Below, in pieces: positions 26,765 through 35,478 of a stretch of DNA of 64,000 nucleotides. The position numbers were made by a program, and so were the translations under genes. The first letter of the stretch is position 1, and every line of letters starts with the position of its first letter. Origin of the DNA: Verrucomicrobiales bacterium (lineage in GTDB: Bacteria > Verrucomicrobiota > Verrucomicrobiia > Limisphaerales > J093); contig JABTUJ010000007.1 in assembly GCA_015075445.1 (NCBI GenBank), positions 124,001 through 188,000 on the forward strand, read 5' to 3'. The notes below the pieces were generated by a model, which was not told the origin of the DNA, ran no database searches, and was given only the letters and a program-made list of their open reading frames with translations.

Positions 26765-27297
26765 ATGATCAACAGAAGACGGTTCTTGAGCACGCTCGGC
26801 GCAGTCGGTTCGGCGGCCTCGTTCAGTGCCTATGATGTCGTTCGCCTGAGGGCCGCGGGGGTGAGGTCGTTCTTTGGTCTGCAAGCGCATTGGCTATGTC
26901 GCGCCCATCAACCAGCCGGACACCTGGTTGTTGAACATCGCGAAGTTCAAGGCACACGTCCTTGGTGACGTATTACCTGCGCCGGGATTACGCCGGCTCA
27001 GCCACCCCAGAACCCTACTACCACGGTGTCGATGAGCCCTTCGATTACGGACCTTACCATTCGGGCTTGCCCGTGCCCGATCCGGTTACGGACCTCAAGG
27101 TGGCGAGCCGCGGTCGAAGGGTGCTGCTGAACTGGTCCAAGGCCGACCATGCGAAGGCCTACCGCGTGGAGTACAACTCGGCGTTCGGAACCGGCGGGGC
27201 CTGGGAGTGCTTGGCGAGCACCGGCGAGACTTCGCTCAACGACGCGATCGTCGAAGGCGAGGCTCGGCGCTGCTATCGGGTGGTGTCCCTCCCGTAG
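26765..27297 (+). pseudogene. DUF362-type protein remnant with Tat start
   Basis: ATG 26765 begins a Tat-like leader (INRRRFLSTLGAVGSAAS). After a frame change near 26885 the text reads IGYVAPINQPDTWLLNIAKF, continuing to KAHVLGD, a DUF362 core segment. A third frame from about 26962 carries YLRRDYAG and a C-terminal fibronectin-III-like strand set (VLLNWSKADHAKAYRVEYN ... CYRVVSLP). Hundreds of central residues are missing. The intact homologue of this general family lies at 53966. Confidence 0.55.
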
Positions 27298-27444
27298 GGT
27301 GCGGGGGTACGGCATCCCGGCGTTTGGGAAATCTCCCGCAGCGCGGCAGCGGCGTGGGGGAGGGAATTCTTCGCTCCGCCCCATTTCCTTTCTTGATGAC
27401 CGAGAACAGTTCTGCCAGCTTGGCTGCCGAATCTGCGGCGGACC

Positions 27445-28887
27445 ATGAGCGCATCATCGTCACAACCGGCCGACCCGAAGTACGCGTGGTGGGAACTCAC
27501 CCGCGCGACGCAACAGAAGCGATCAGCGGAGGAGCGGGTGGCGGATTTTCTGGAGATTTACGGGCCATACGACGAGGAGACGGCACGGGCCCAGGCGCGG
27601 CGGTGCGTGCAATGCCCCGAGCCGGCCTGCGTAGCGGGTTGTCCCCTGGGCAATCGGATCCCGGAATGGCTGGCCTTGACCGCCGAAGGTCAGTTCCTCG
27701 AGGCCGCGGCCCTGCTGCACTCGACCAGCAGCCTCCCGGAGATCTGCGCGCGGGTGTGTCCGGCCGACCGCAAGTGCGAGGACATGTGCATCCTGAAAGG
27801 CCGGGCCGAGCCGGTGTCGATCGGTGCCATCGAACAGTTCCTCAACGAGTACGCCTTCCAGCACGGCGGGGTGGAAGAGACACCGGCCGCCCCGAACGGT
27901 CTGAAGGTGGCCGTGATCGGTTCGGGACCCGGCGGCCTCACCTGCGCGGATGTGTTGTCGCGACGCGGCTACGCTGTGACGGTGTTTGACTGGCGGGCGA
28001 CACCCGGGGGCCTGCTGGTGAGCGGGACGCCGGCGTTCCGGCTCGAACGCTCCATTGTCGAACGGCGCATCACATTGCTCGAAGCGCGGGGGGTCATGTT
28101 CCGGTTGGGGGTGTTGCTGGGCGAGGAGGTTGGCTACGGTGATCTGCGGGAGGGGTTCGACGCGATCTTCCTCGGGTTCGGTGCCCGGAAGCCGGCCGAC
28201 CTCGACGTGCCGGGGCGGGAACTGCCGGGGGTGGCGCACGTGCTGGATCTGCTGGTGCAGGACCATCCGGGGACAGCGGTGCAGGAGGGGGGAATCGACG
28301 TCCGGGACAAACGGGTCGTGGTGATCGGAGGTGGTGACATGGCCATGGCCGGGGTGCGCACGGCGATCCGGCGGGGCGCGCGCCAGGTGACCTGTGTCTA
28401 CCGGCGAGATGAAGCCGAACTGCCCTGCAGTCGCCGTGAGTACGAGAACGCGGTGGAAGAAGGGGCGCAGTTCCTTTTCCTGGCGGCGCCCGCCGCGGTG
28501 CTGGGCGACCCGGTGGGAGGGGTCAAAGTGCTCCGACTAAGGCGCACGGAGTTGGGCGCGGTCGATGCCCAGGGACGGCGTGGCTGGACGGAGTTGCCGG
28601 GGACCGAGTTCGAGCTCCCAGCGGATTGGGTCCTGCTGGCGCTGGGTTTCGCCCCGGTGCCGCTGCCGGCCGATCACCTATTCGGGAGCCTCGAGCGCAA
28701 TGCGGACGGCAGCCTGCGGGTGGACGCGAATCAGATGACCAGTGAGCCCGGCGTGTTTGCGGGCGGCGATCTGGTGCGGGGGCCCAGCACGGTGCTCGAC
28801 GTGGTGCGCGATGCCCGTCGGGCGGCGCAGGGAATCCACCGGTTCCTCCTGCCGCGGCTGGTGGATCTGGCCGAGTCCGCGACATGA
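27445..28887 (+). CDS. GltD-like FAD/Fe-S NAD(P)H oxidoreductase
   Basis: A 480-residue flavoprotein like the glutamate synthase small subunit. The N-terminal domain (about 20-140) carries two four-cysteine sets, CVQCPEPACVAGCP and CARVCPADRKCEDMC, for two 4Fe-4S clusters. An FAD-binding GSGPGG lies at about residue 158 and an NADPH-binding GGGDMAMAG at about residue 294, followed by VYRRDEAELP; a GGD motif near the end completes the FAD site. The usual NADPH motif has GGGNVAMD, so the Asn is changed. No large glutamate synthase gene is adjacent. It lies 67 bases before nuoA on the same strand, so it may pass NADPH electrons to the complex (inference). Confidence 0.82.
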   Translation: MSASSSQPADPKYAWWELTRATQQKRSAEERVADFLEIYGPYDEETARAQARRCVQCPEPACVAGCPLGNRIPEWLALTAEGQFLEAAALLHSTSSLPEICARVCPADRKCEDMCILKGRAEPVSIGAIEQFLNEYAFQHGGVEETPAAPNGLKVAVIGSGPGGLTCADVLSRRGYAVTVFDWRATPGGLLVSGTPAFRLERSIVERRITLLEARGVMFRLGVLLGEEVGYGDLREGFDAIFLGFGARKPADLDVPGRELPGVAHVLDLLVQDHPGTAVQEGGIDVRDKRVVVIGGGDMAMAGVRTAIRRGARQVTCVYRRDEAELPCSRREYENAVEEGAQFLFLAAPAAVLGDPVGGVKVLRLRRTELGAVDAQGRRGWTELPGTEFELPADWVLLALGFAPVPLPADHLFGSLERNADGSLRVDANQMTSEPGVFAGGDLVRGPSTVLDVVRDARRAAQGIHRFLLPRLVDLAESAT

Positions 28888-28954
28888 AGACTCTCCAACC
28901 ACTGCGCCGCGAGAGAAGCTGTGGTTGGCAGGTGCTGCGGGGCGGGGGTGGGTC

Positions 28955-29356
28955 ATGACGCCGGACGCGTTCGAGTTGGATCTGATTTACGTGCTGGCGT
29001 TTTGCCTTGGCGGACTGGCGTTTGCGGTTGGCCCTTTCCTCGTGGTGCATCTGGTGGCGGCCCGCACCACCCGGTCATCGGCGAACCGGACGGCGCAGAT
29101 CGTGGAGTGCGGCGTCGAACCCATCGGGGACGCGTGGATACGGTACAGCGTCGTGTACTACCTCTACGCGCTGATCTTCGTGGCGTTTGCGGTGGACGTG
29201 CTCTTTCTGTTGCCGGTGGCGCTGGTCTATGACCGGGTGTTCGTCCTGCGCGACTTCGTCGAAGTGGTCATTTTCGTGGGCATCCTGTCGCTGGTGCTGG
29301 TATACGCCGTCTGCAAAGGCCTTTTCGTATGGACACGCAAACCCCGGTCCCCGTGA
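28955..29356 (+). CDS. nuoA: NADH-quinone oxidoreductase subunit A
   Basis: A 133-residue membrane subunit of complex I, with three transmembrane helices (about residues 11-33, 70-90 and 100-122). The conserved [14 protein letters not shown] loop, which holds the quinone-site cysteine, lies at about residues 48-61, and the helix that follows reads [19 protein letters not shown], as in the family. ATG at 28955 is chosen because the longer open frame upstream is the end of the preceding gene in another frame. It overlaps nuoB by 28 bases, which indicates translational coupling. Confidence 0.93.
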   Translation: MTPDAFELDLIYVLAFCLGGLAFAVGPFLVVHLVAARTTRSSANRTAQIVECGVEPIGDAWIRYSVVYYLYALIFVAFAVDVLFLLPVALVYDRVFVLRDFVEVVIFVGILSLVLVYAVCKGLFVWTRKPRSP

Positions 29357-29868
29357 AACCGCCGGACCCGGCGGAGATCCCGCCCGAGTGTTCCGCGCTG
29401 GTCCGGTTCGCGAAGCTGGACGAACTGCTGGCGCTGGGGCGGGCCAATTCCCTCTGGCCGCTGACGTTTGGTCTGGCGTGTTGTGCCATCGAGATGATGG
29501 CGGCGGGGGCCTCGCGCTTCGACATCTCGCGGTTCGGCGCCGAGGTCTTCCGGCCCTCACCCCGGCAGGCGGACGTGATGATCGTGGCCGGCACGATCAA
29601 CCGGAAAATGGCCCCGGCGGTCAAGACGCTCTACGACCAGATGCCCGAGCCCAAGTGGGTGATTGCCATGGGCAACTGTGCGATCTCCGGAGGGCCGTTC
29701 GTCTTTCCGGGACAGTACGCCGTGGTGGAGGGGGTCGAGAAGCTGTTCCCGGTGGACGTTTATGTGCCTGGTTGTCCGCCGCGGCCGGAAGCGCTCATCG
29801 AAGGGCTGTTGGCGCTCGAGGAGAAGATCACCGGCAAACGACGCTGGCCCCGGGTGCCGTCGGCATGA
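29329..29868 (+). CDS. nuoB: NADH-quinone oxidoreductase subunit B
   Basis: A 179-residue peripheral subunit carrying the last 4Fe-4S cluster (N2) that gives electrons to quinone. The tandem cysteines in [11 protein letters not shown], the single one in MGNCAISGG and the one in [10 protein letters not shown] make the four ligands. An N-terminal extension of about 20 proline-rich residues precedes the core. The start overlaps nuoA and the stop overlaps the nuoC start by an ATGA. Confidence 0.95.
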   Translation: MDTQTPVPVKPPDPAEIPPECSALVRFAKLDELLALGRANSLWPLTFGLACCAIEMMAAGASRFDISRFGAEVFRPSPRQADVMIVAGTINRKMAPAVKTLYDQMPEPKWVIAMGNCAISGGPFVFPGQYAVVEGVEKLFPVDVYVPGCPPRPEALIEGLLALEEKITGKRRWPRVPSA

Positions 29869-30317
29869 GCGCGGTGCTCGATTCGCTGGAAGCCGCGTTT
29901 CGTGAGGGCCTGCCCGCGGCCCGGTGTGAACGCCCGGACCCCGGTGTCCATGGCGGTCACCTCGAAGTGCAGGTCGCTCCCGGCGAGGTGGTGGGTGCCA
30001 CCCAGATCCTGGATCGGCACGGGTTCGCCATCGACGCCATCACCGGGTGGACTGATCGCCACGGCAGATTAGAAGGTCTATGTGACTTCTTCCACTTCAC
30101 GGCCTGGGAGCATGTAGCGGTGCGGACCCGCGTGCCACGCGATCTTCCGGAACTTCCGAGCATCGCCGGGGTCTACGCGGGGGCCAACTGGCACGAGCGC
30201 GAGACCCACGAGTTCTTCGGCATCCGGTTCCGGGGGCATCCGAACCTGACGCCCCTGCTGCTGCCGGAGGACGCGACCTATCACCCTTTGCGGAAGGATT
30301 TCAGCGGTGTTGCTTGA
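29865..30317 (+). CDS. nuoC: NADH-quinone oxidoreductase subunit C
   Basis: A 150-residue hydrophilic subunit of the 30-kDa family. The diagnostic stretch [17 protein letters not shown] (about residues 108-124), followed by [12 protein letters not shown] and the terminal HPLRKDF, is present. It is shorter than many NuoC proteins (about 200) but complete in the core. ATG at 29865 overlaps the nuoB stop. nuoD starts inside its last codons, so the two proteins are separate and not a NuoCD fusion. Confidence 0.93.
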   Translation: MSAVLDSLEAAFREGLPAARCERPDPGVHGGHLEVQVAPGEVVGATQILDRHGFAIDAITGWTDRHGRLEGLCDFFHFTAWEHVAVRTRVPRDLPELPSIAGVYAGANWHERETHEFFGIRFRGHPNLTPLLLPEDATYHPLRKDFSGVA

Positions 30318-31440
30318 ACAGACCATCAGCACGCGAGGAACGGAGCCCGCCCCGGAGACGTTCGTGCTGAATCTTGGGCCGCAGCACCCGGCCACCCACG
30401 GGGTGTTGCGGCTCAAGCTGACGATGGACGGCGAGTACATCCTGCGCGGCGAGCCGGTTCCGGGTTACATCCACCGGATGCACGAGAAGATGGGCGAGAA
30501 CCGCACCTATGCGCAGTTCCTGCCCAACACCAGCCGGATCGACTACCTGGCCGCGATGCATTACACGCACGCCTTGGTGGCGCTGGTGGAGCGGGCGGCC
30601 GGGATCGAGGTGCCCCCGCGTGCCGAGTACGTCCGGGTCATCACGTCCGAGCTCAACCGCATCTCGAGTCATCTGGTCTGGTTCGGGGCCTACCTCCTGG
30701 ACCTGGGCGGCTTCACTCCGCTGCTGTACGCCTTCGACGACCGCGAGAAGATCCTGGACCTGCTGGAAGCGATCACGGGCGCGCGGCTCACCTACGGCTA
30801 TTACCGGTTCGGCGGGTTGGCCAACGATGTGGACGCGGCCTTCGTGGAGGGCACGCGCGCGTTCGTCACCTACATGCAGCCGCGGCTGGACCTGTACCGG
30901 AAGCTGGTCACCGACAACATCATTCTCCGCAAACGCCTCGAGGACATCGGCCCCATCAGCGCTGAAATGTGCCGGAGGTACGGCGCGAGCGGCCCCGTGC
31001 TGCGGGGGGCCGGGGTCGCCTGCGATGTGCGACGTACGGAGCCCTATTCGGTCTACCCGTCGTTGGATTTTGCGGTGCCGGTCTTTCCCGAGGGCGACTG
31101 CCTCGCGCGCTATCGGGTGCGGATGGAAGAGATGGCGCAGAGCCTGCGGATCATCGATCAGGCGCTGACGCAACTGCCCGAGGGCCCGATCCAAGCCAAG
31201 GTCCCCCGGGTCATCAAGCTGCCGCCCGGCGAGTACTACTCGGCGGTGGAAGCCGCGCGGGGACGGTTTGCCATCCGGGTGGTCAGCGATGGCAAGGACA
31301 TCCCCTACCGGGTGAAGCTGCGCACGCCTTCCTTCGCCAATCTCACCCTCTTCGAGGAGGCCAGCCAGGGCATGATGTTGCCGGATGCCCTGGCCTTGCT
31401 GGGGAGCCTGGACCTGGTGATCCCCGACATCGACCGGTGA
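30307..31440 (+). CDS. nuoD: NADH-quinone oxidoreductase subunit D
   Basis: A 377-residue homologue of the [NiFe]-hydrogenase large subunit fold, forming the quinone pocket. Landmarks: GPQHPATHGVLRL (about residues 24-36; the His is near the quinone), GYIHRMHEKMGENRTY, and a C-terminal PRVIKLPPGEYYSAVEAARG with the EAPRG-like turn. No hydrogenase cysteine pairs are present, so it is a true NuoD and not a hydrogenase. GTG at 30307 starts it, overlapping nuoC by 11 bases. Confidence 0.95.
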   Translation: MLLEQTISTRGTEPAPETFVLNLGPQHPATHGVLRLKLTMDGEYILRGEPVPGYIHRMHEKMGENRTYAQFLPNTSRIDYLAAMHYTHALVALVERAAGIEVPPRAEYVRVITSELNRISSHLVWFGAYLLDLGGFTPLLYAFDDREKILDLLEAITGARLTYGYYRFGGLANDVDAAFVEGTRAFVTYMQPRLDLYRKLVTDNIILRKRLEDIGPISAEMCRRYGASGPVLRGAGVACDVRRTEPYSVYPSLDFAVPVFPEGDCLARYRVRMEEMAQSLRIIDQALTQLPEGPIQAKVPRVIKLPPGEYYSAVEAARGRFAIRVVSDGKDIPYRVKLRTPSFANLTLFEEASQGMMLPDALALLGSLDLVIPDIDR

Positions 31441-31446
31441 AGCCCC

Positions 31447-32436
31447 ATGAATGTCCCGGAACCCTATCGCCTGCTCCTATACCTGGTCGGGACGCTCGCC
31501 TTTGTGGGTCTGAACGCCGCCTACCTGGTCTGGGTGGAGCGCAAGGGGGCGGCCCGATTTCAGCGCCGGCCGGGGCCTACGGAGGTGGGGCCGGCGGGAT
31601 TGCTGCAGCCGATTGCCGACGCGCTGAAGCTCCTGTCCAAGCAGGTCCTGGTGCCGCCGGAGGCGGACCGACTGCTGTTCCGCCTGGCGCCGCTGCTGGT
31701 GCTGATGCCGGCCCTGATGTGTCTGGCCACCATCCCGTTCAGCGCCGCTTTGGGGGCGCGGGATCTGAACCTCGGGCTGGTGATGGTGTTTGCGTTTGGC
31801 TCGATCAACGTGCTGGCCATCATGCTGGGCGGCTGGGCGTCGCGGAACAAGTACTCGATCATTTCCGCGGCGCGGATCGTCTCGCAGAACGTCGCGTACG
31901 AGATCCCGATGCTGCTGGTGGTGATCACGCTGCTGATGGTGACGGGCACCATGAACCTGCGCGAGATCGTCGAGCAGCAGGCCGGCGGATTCTGGCACTG
32001 GCATATCCTCCGGCTGACGGCCAATCCGCTCATGCCGGTCACCTTCCTGATCTTCTTCATCTGTCTGCTGGCGGAGACCAACCGGGCTCCGTTCGACATG
32101 GCCGAGGCGGAGAGTGAGCTGGTGGCGGGTGCCTTTACGGAATACGCGGGCATGAGCTTCGGGGTGTTCTTCATGGCGGAGTATGCCAACGTGCTGGTGG
32201 GCTGTTCCCTGGCGACCGTGCTGTTCTTTGGTGGGTGGCAGAGCCCCGTGGGGGTGGGCTCGGGCTTGCTGTGGTTTCTGCTCAAGCTGTACCTGCTGAT
32301 CTTCCTGGTGGTCTGGGTGCGGTGGACCTTCCCGCGGACCCAGTTCTACCGGCTGCTCAACCTCTCCTGGACGCTGCTCATCCCCGTGTCGCTGGGCATC
32401 CTGTTGCTGACCGCCGGGCTGTTGAAAGTCTTCTGA
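31447..32436 (+). CDS. nuoH: NADH-quinone oxidoreductase subunit H
   Basis: A 329-residue membrane subunit with about eight helices, linking the peripheral arm to the proton pumps. The first helix carries VWVERKGAARFQRRPGPTEVG (about residues 29-49), a family hallmark. The helix-5 region with SQNVAYEIPMLL and the AETNRAPFDMAEAESELVAG loop (about 207-226) holds the acidic residues of the quinone channel. The gene starts 6 bases after nuoD. Confidence 0.96.
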   Translation: MNVPEPYRLLLYLVGTLAFVGLNAAYLVWVERKGAARFQRRPGPTEVGPAGLLQPIADALKLLSKQVLVPPEADRLLFRLAPLLVLMPALMCLATIPFSAALGARDLNLGLVMVFAFGSINVLAIMLGGWASRNKYSIISAARIVSQNVAYEIPMLLVVITLLMVTGTMNLREIVEQQAGGFWHWHILRLTANPLMPVTFLIFFICLLAETNRAPFDMAEAESELVAGAFTEYAGMSFGVFFMAEYANVLVGCSLATVLFFGGWQSPVGVGSGLLWFLLKLYLLIFLVVWVRWTFPRTQFYRLLNLSWTLLIPVSLGILLLTAGLLKVF

Positions 32437-32438
32437 CC

Positions 32439-32885
32439 ATGAAACGCGCGCTAAGCGATCTGTTCGGTGGTTTCGTCAGCCTGCTGACCGGGCTGCGAAT
32501 CACCCTGCAGCAGTTCTTCAAACCGTCGGTCACCGTCCACTATCCGCACGAAACGTTGCCGATGCCGGAGCGTTTCCGGGGTCCGGTAATGCTGGTGCGC
32601 GATCCCGCGACTGGCCAGGCCCTCTGCATTGCCTGCAAGTCGTGCGAAAAGGCCTGTCCCAGCGACTGTCTTGTCGTGGAGGGCGTCAAGCGGGAGGGCG
32701 ACAAGAAGAAGTCGGTGACCGAGTTCAAGCTGGATTTCACGCGCTGCAGTCTGTGCGGTTCATGCGTGGAGGTGTGTCCGGTGGATGCGTTGAAGTTCTC
32801 CAAGGCCTACAATCTGGCGAGCACCAGCCGGACGGCGTTTTGCCAGATCGACCTGCTGGAGCGACGGGAGGAGCCGCGCCCATGA
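32439..32885 (+). CDS. nuoI: NADH-quinone oxidoreductase subunit I
   Basis: A 148-residue ferredoxin-like subunit that bridges electrons to NuoB. Two 4Fe-4S motifs are seen: CIACKSCEKACP (about residues 63-74) and CSLCGSCVEVCP (about 103-114). An N-terminal amphipathic stretch (about 1-30) anchors it near NuoH. ATG at 32439 is preferred over the longer upstream frame, which is antisense-like text of nuoH. Its stop overlaps the nuoJ start (ATGA). In this gene set without NuoEFG it is the most likely docking point for an external electron donor (inference). Confidence 0.95.
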   Translation: MKRALSDLFGGFVSLLTGLRITLQQFFKPSVTVHYPHETLPMPERFRGPVMLVRDPATGQALCIACKSCEKACPSDCLVVEGVKREGDKKKSVTEFKLDFTRCSLCGSCVEVCPVDALKFSKAYNLASTSRTAFCQIDLLERREEPRP

Positions 32886-33415
32886 AGCCCTTTCCCGCCG
32901 CCGACCTCCTGGTCCTGGGCGTGTTTGCGGTTGCCGTGCTCTTGACGGTAGCCGGCGCGCTGATCGCCGTGCTGTCCACTCGGTTGATCCGCAGCGTGTG
33001 CGGGCTGGCCCTAACCTGCTTCGGGCTGGCGCTGCTCTACTATTTCCTGCACAGCCCCTTCCTGGCGCTGATGGAGATCCTCATCTACGTGGGCGCGATT
33101 TGTGTCACCATCATTTTCGCGGTCATGCTGGCGGAACCTGACGAGGCGCCGGCCCAGGAGTCGCGGGGGGCCGCGTTCCTGTGGGGCGGCCTGGCGCTGG
33201 TGGTGAGCGGGGCGGTGTTCTGGGCGCTGGTGCAGTTGGGATGGGGCCATGCCTGGGCCGCACCGACTTCCCGGGCCAATGCCGGCACCGTTCATGACCT
33301 GGGCGTGGCCCTGCTCACCACCTACAGCCTCGCCTTCGAACTCATTTCGCTGGTGTTGCTGGCCGCCATCCTCGGCGCCCTGGTCATCGCACATCACGGG
33401 AGGAGCAAGTCATGA
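32882..33415 (+). CDS. nuoJ: NADH-quinone oxidoreductase subunit J
   Basis: A 177-residue membrane subunit with five predicted helices. The conserved helix-3 text FLALMEILIYVGAICVTIIF (about residues 60-79), with its glycine that allows a pi-bulge, is present. ATG at 32882 overlaps the nuoI stop, and its own end overlaps nuoK. Confidence 0.92.
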   Translation: MKPFPAADLLVLGVFAVAVLLTVAGALIAVLSTRLIRSVCGLALTCFGLALLYYFLHSPFLALMEILIYVGAICVTIIFAVMLAEPDEAPAQESRGAAFLWGGLALVVSGAVFWALVQLGWGHAWAAPTSRANAGTVHDLGVALLTTYSLAFELISLVLLAAILGALVIAHHGRSKS

Positions 33416-33741
33416 GCCCGAACCAACTCTGTTGCCATCGTCCGGAAGTGTACCTGGCTCTGGCGGCCTTCCTCTTTGCGGCGGGCGTTTTTGGCCTGGT
33501 CCGCCGGCGGACGCTCATCGGCATGTTGATCGCGGGCGAACTGATCTTCTCGGCGGCTTCGCTAAATTTCCTCACGTTCAACCGGTTCTTTGTCGAGGAC
33601 CCGACGGTGGGACAGTTGATGGCCCTCTTCATCATGGCCCTGGCAGCCGCCGAGGTCGCGATCGCTCTAAGCATCATCATCGCCGTGTATCGCAACTACC
33701 GTTCGATCAACGCGAAGGCCGTGTCGGAACTCAGCGGATAG
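33412..33741 (+). CDS. nuoK: NADH-quinone oxidoreductase subunit K
   Basis: A 109-residue subunit with three helices, related to MrpC. GLVRRRTLIGMLIAGELIFSAASLNFL (about residues 24-50) holds the first membrane glutamate, and MALAAAEVAIALSIIIAVYRN the second. Both glutamates are needed for proton transfer in known enzymes. The start overlaps nuoJ by an ATGA. Confidence 0.93.
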   Translation: MSPNQLCCHRPEVYLALAAFLFAAGVFGLVRRRTLIGMLIAGELIFSAASLNFLTFNRFFVEDPTVGQLMALFIMALAAAEVAIALSIIIAVYRNYRSINAKAVSELSG

Positions 33742-33745
33742 ACGC

Positions 33746-35221
33746 ATGGACGGAGTCTCCGAGAGCCGCTTGGCGTGGGCCGTGCTGGTCCCGCTCATCG
33801 GGGCTGGCGCGGTCATGGCGACCGGCCGCCGGCCCAACGTGCGCGAGGCCTGCTCGTTGGTCGCGGCGGTGACGCTGTTCGTGCTGACGGCCTCGCTGAT
33901 CCCCGCGGTCCAGGCGGGCCAGACGTTGCGGTGCACGCTCTTCGAGTTGCTGCCCGGCCTCAGCATCTCGCTCCGGGCCGACGCGTTGTCGATGATCTTC
34001 GCGCTGACGGCCGCCTTCCTCTGGGTGGTGACCGTCTTCTACTCGGCCGGCTACATGCGGGGGTTGGCCGAGCCTGCGCAGACACGCTTCAACGTATGCT
34101 TTGCCCTGGCTTTGTTTGGCGCCATGGGCTGTGCGTTTTCCGACAATCTGCTGACCCTGTATCTCTTTTACGAGATCGTGAGCGTGACCACCTATCCGCT
34201 GGTCGCTCATCACCAGGACGACGAAGGCTATGAAGGGGGGCGCAAGTACCTGGTGTACCTGACCACAACCGCGAAGGCGCTGCTTTTGCCCGCCCTCATC
34301 GGCATCTACGTGCTGGTGGGGAATCTCGATTTCGCGGACAACCTGCGGACCGGCATCCTGCCGGCGGACGCCGGTCGCTGGGTCGTGACGGCGCTGTACG
34401 TGGCCTGCCTGCTGGGCTTTGCCAAGCACGGGGTCATGCCGCTGCACCACTGGCTGCCGGGCGCCATGGTGGCGCCGACCCCGGTCAGCGCGTTGCTGCA
34501 CGCCGTGGCCGTAGTCAAGGTGGGGGTGTTCTCCACGGTGCGCGTCATGCTGCACGTGTTCGGGATCGATTCGATGCAGGAGTTGGCGCTGGGGTTGCCC
34601 ACCGCGTACTTCGTCTCGTTCACAATCCTGGTCGCCTCGGTCATTGCGCTCAGCCAGGACAACCTGAAACTGCGGCTGGCGTATTCGACCGTCAGCCAGC
34701 TCTCCTACATCATTCTGGGCGTCGCGCTGCTGACCCCGGAGGGCATTGCGGGCGGCTTGCTCCATCTCGCCAACCATGCCTTCGCGAAGATCACGCTCTT
34801 CTTCTGTGCCGGGGCCATCTACGTGGCGGCACACAAGAAGAACATCTCGGAGATGCAGGGCCTGGGCCGGGCCATGCCGCTCACGTTCGGGGCGTTCGCC
34901 CTGGCGTCGCTGAGCATGATCGGCGCCCCGCCCGTGGGGGGCTTTGTCTCGAAATGGTATCTGCTGCTGGGCGCGCTGGACGCGGGTTCGATGGCGGTGC
35001 TGTTCGTGCTCGTGGCCAGCACGCTGCTGAACGCGGCGTACTTCGTGCCGGTGGTTTACCAGGCGTTCTTTGGAAAGCCGGCGGGAGACCCGGAGATCGG
35101 TGGGTGGCGGGAAGCCTCAGCGGCCATGGTGATTCCCTTGACGCTGACGGCGTTGATCTCCGTGGGGCTCGGGTTGTATCCGAATCTGTTTCTCAACTTC
35201 GCCAAGAGCCTGCTGCCATGA
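33746..35221 (+). CDS. Antiporter-like subunit, MrpD/NuoL type (first of four)
   Basis: A 491-residue membrane protein with about 14 helices. The helix-5 glutamate is in YLFYEIVSVTTYPLV (about residue 141) and the helix-7 lysine region in FAKHGVMPLHHWLPGAM; a further lysine lies in ALLHAVAVVKVG. It occupies the nuoL position in the operon but is short (NuoL is usually above 600), and it lacks the long lateral helix and final helix of NuoL. It is closer to MrpD-type antiporter subunits. It starts 4 bases after nuoK. Confidence 0.85.
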   Translation: MDGVSESRLAWAVLVPLIGAGAVMATGRRPNVREACSLVAAVTLFVLTASLIPAVQAGQTLRCTLFELLPGLSISLRADALSMIFALTAAFLWVVTVFYSAGYMRGLAEPAQTRFNVCFALALFGAMGCAFSDNLLTLYLFYEIVSVTTYPLVAHHQDDEGYEGGRKYLVYLTTTAKALLLPALIGIYVLVGNLDFADNLRTGILPADAGRWVVTALYVACLLGFAKHGVMPLHHWLPGAMVAPTPVSALLHAVAVVKVGVFSTVRVMLHVFGIDSMQELALGLPTAYFVSFTILVASVIALSQDNLKLRLAYSTVSQLSYIILGVALLTPEGIAGGLLHLANHAFAKITLFFCAGAIYVAAHKKNISEMQGLGRAMPLTFGAFALASLSMIGAPPVGGFVSKWYLLLGALDAGSMAVLFVLVASTLLNAAYFVPVVYQAFFGKPAGDPEIGGWREASAAMVIPLTLTALISVGLGLYPNLFLNFAKSLLP

Positions 35222-35478
35222 AACTGGTTCGCCTCATCGAAGGGTCCCGCCAACGACCGAAGCTGCTCGTGCGGGTGGGGCTGGGGGTGTTGGCCCTGCT
35301 GGTCGTGATCGATGCGGTACCGATGCTGGTGGACAAAGAGCATGCTCACACGGCGGCGGAGCGGTGGCCGGGTTTCTGGGCGGTGTTCGGGTTCGTGAGC
35401 TGCGCCCTGATTGTCTTTCTGTCAAAGGCTTTTGGCCATGCCGGCATCATGAAGCGGGAGGAGTACTACGATGAGTAG
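35218..35478 (+). CDS. Small membrane protein between antiporter subunits
   Basis: An 86-residue protein of unknown function with two predicted helices (about residues 17-34 and 51-68), a charged loop containing DKEHAHTAAERWPG between them, and an acidic tail EEYYDE. ATG at 35218 overlaps the previous stop, and its last 8 bases overlap the next gene. Tight coupling on both sides suggests that it is a structural part of the extra antiporter module. No family is recognised; it is not NuoK- or MrpC-like. Confidence 0.7.
   Translation: MKLVRLIEGSRQRPKLLVRVGLGVLALLVVIDAVPMLVDKEHAHTAAERWPGFWAVFGFVSCALIVFLSKAFGHAGIMKREEYYDE

Noticed and set aside
27445..28887. Glutamate synthase beta subunit of ammonium assimilation
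   Set aside because: The alpha subunit is absent from the neighbourhood; only the general GltD-like architecture is supported.
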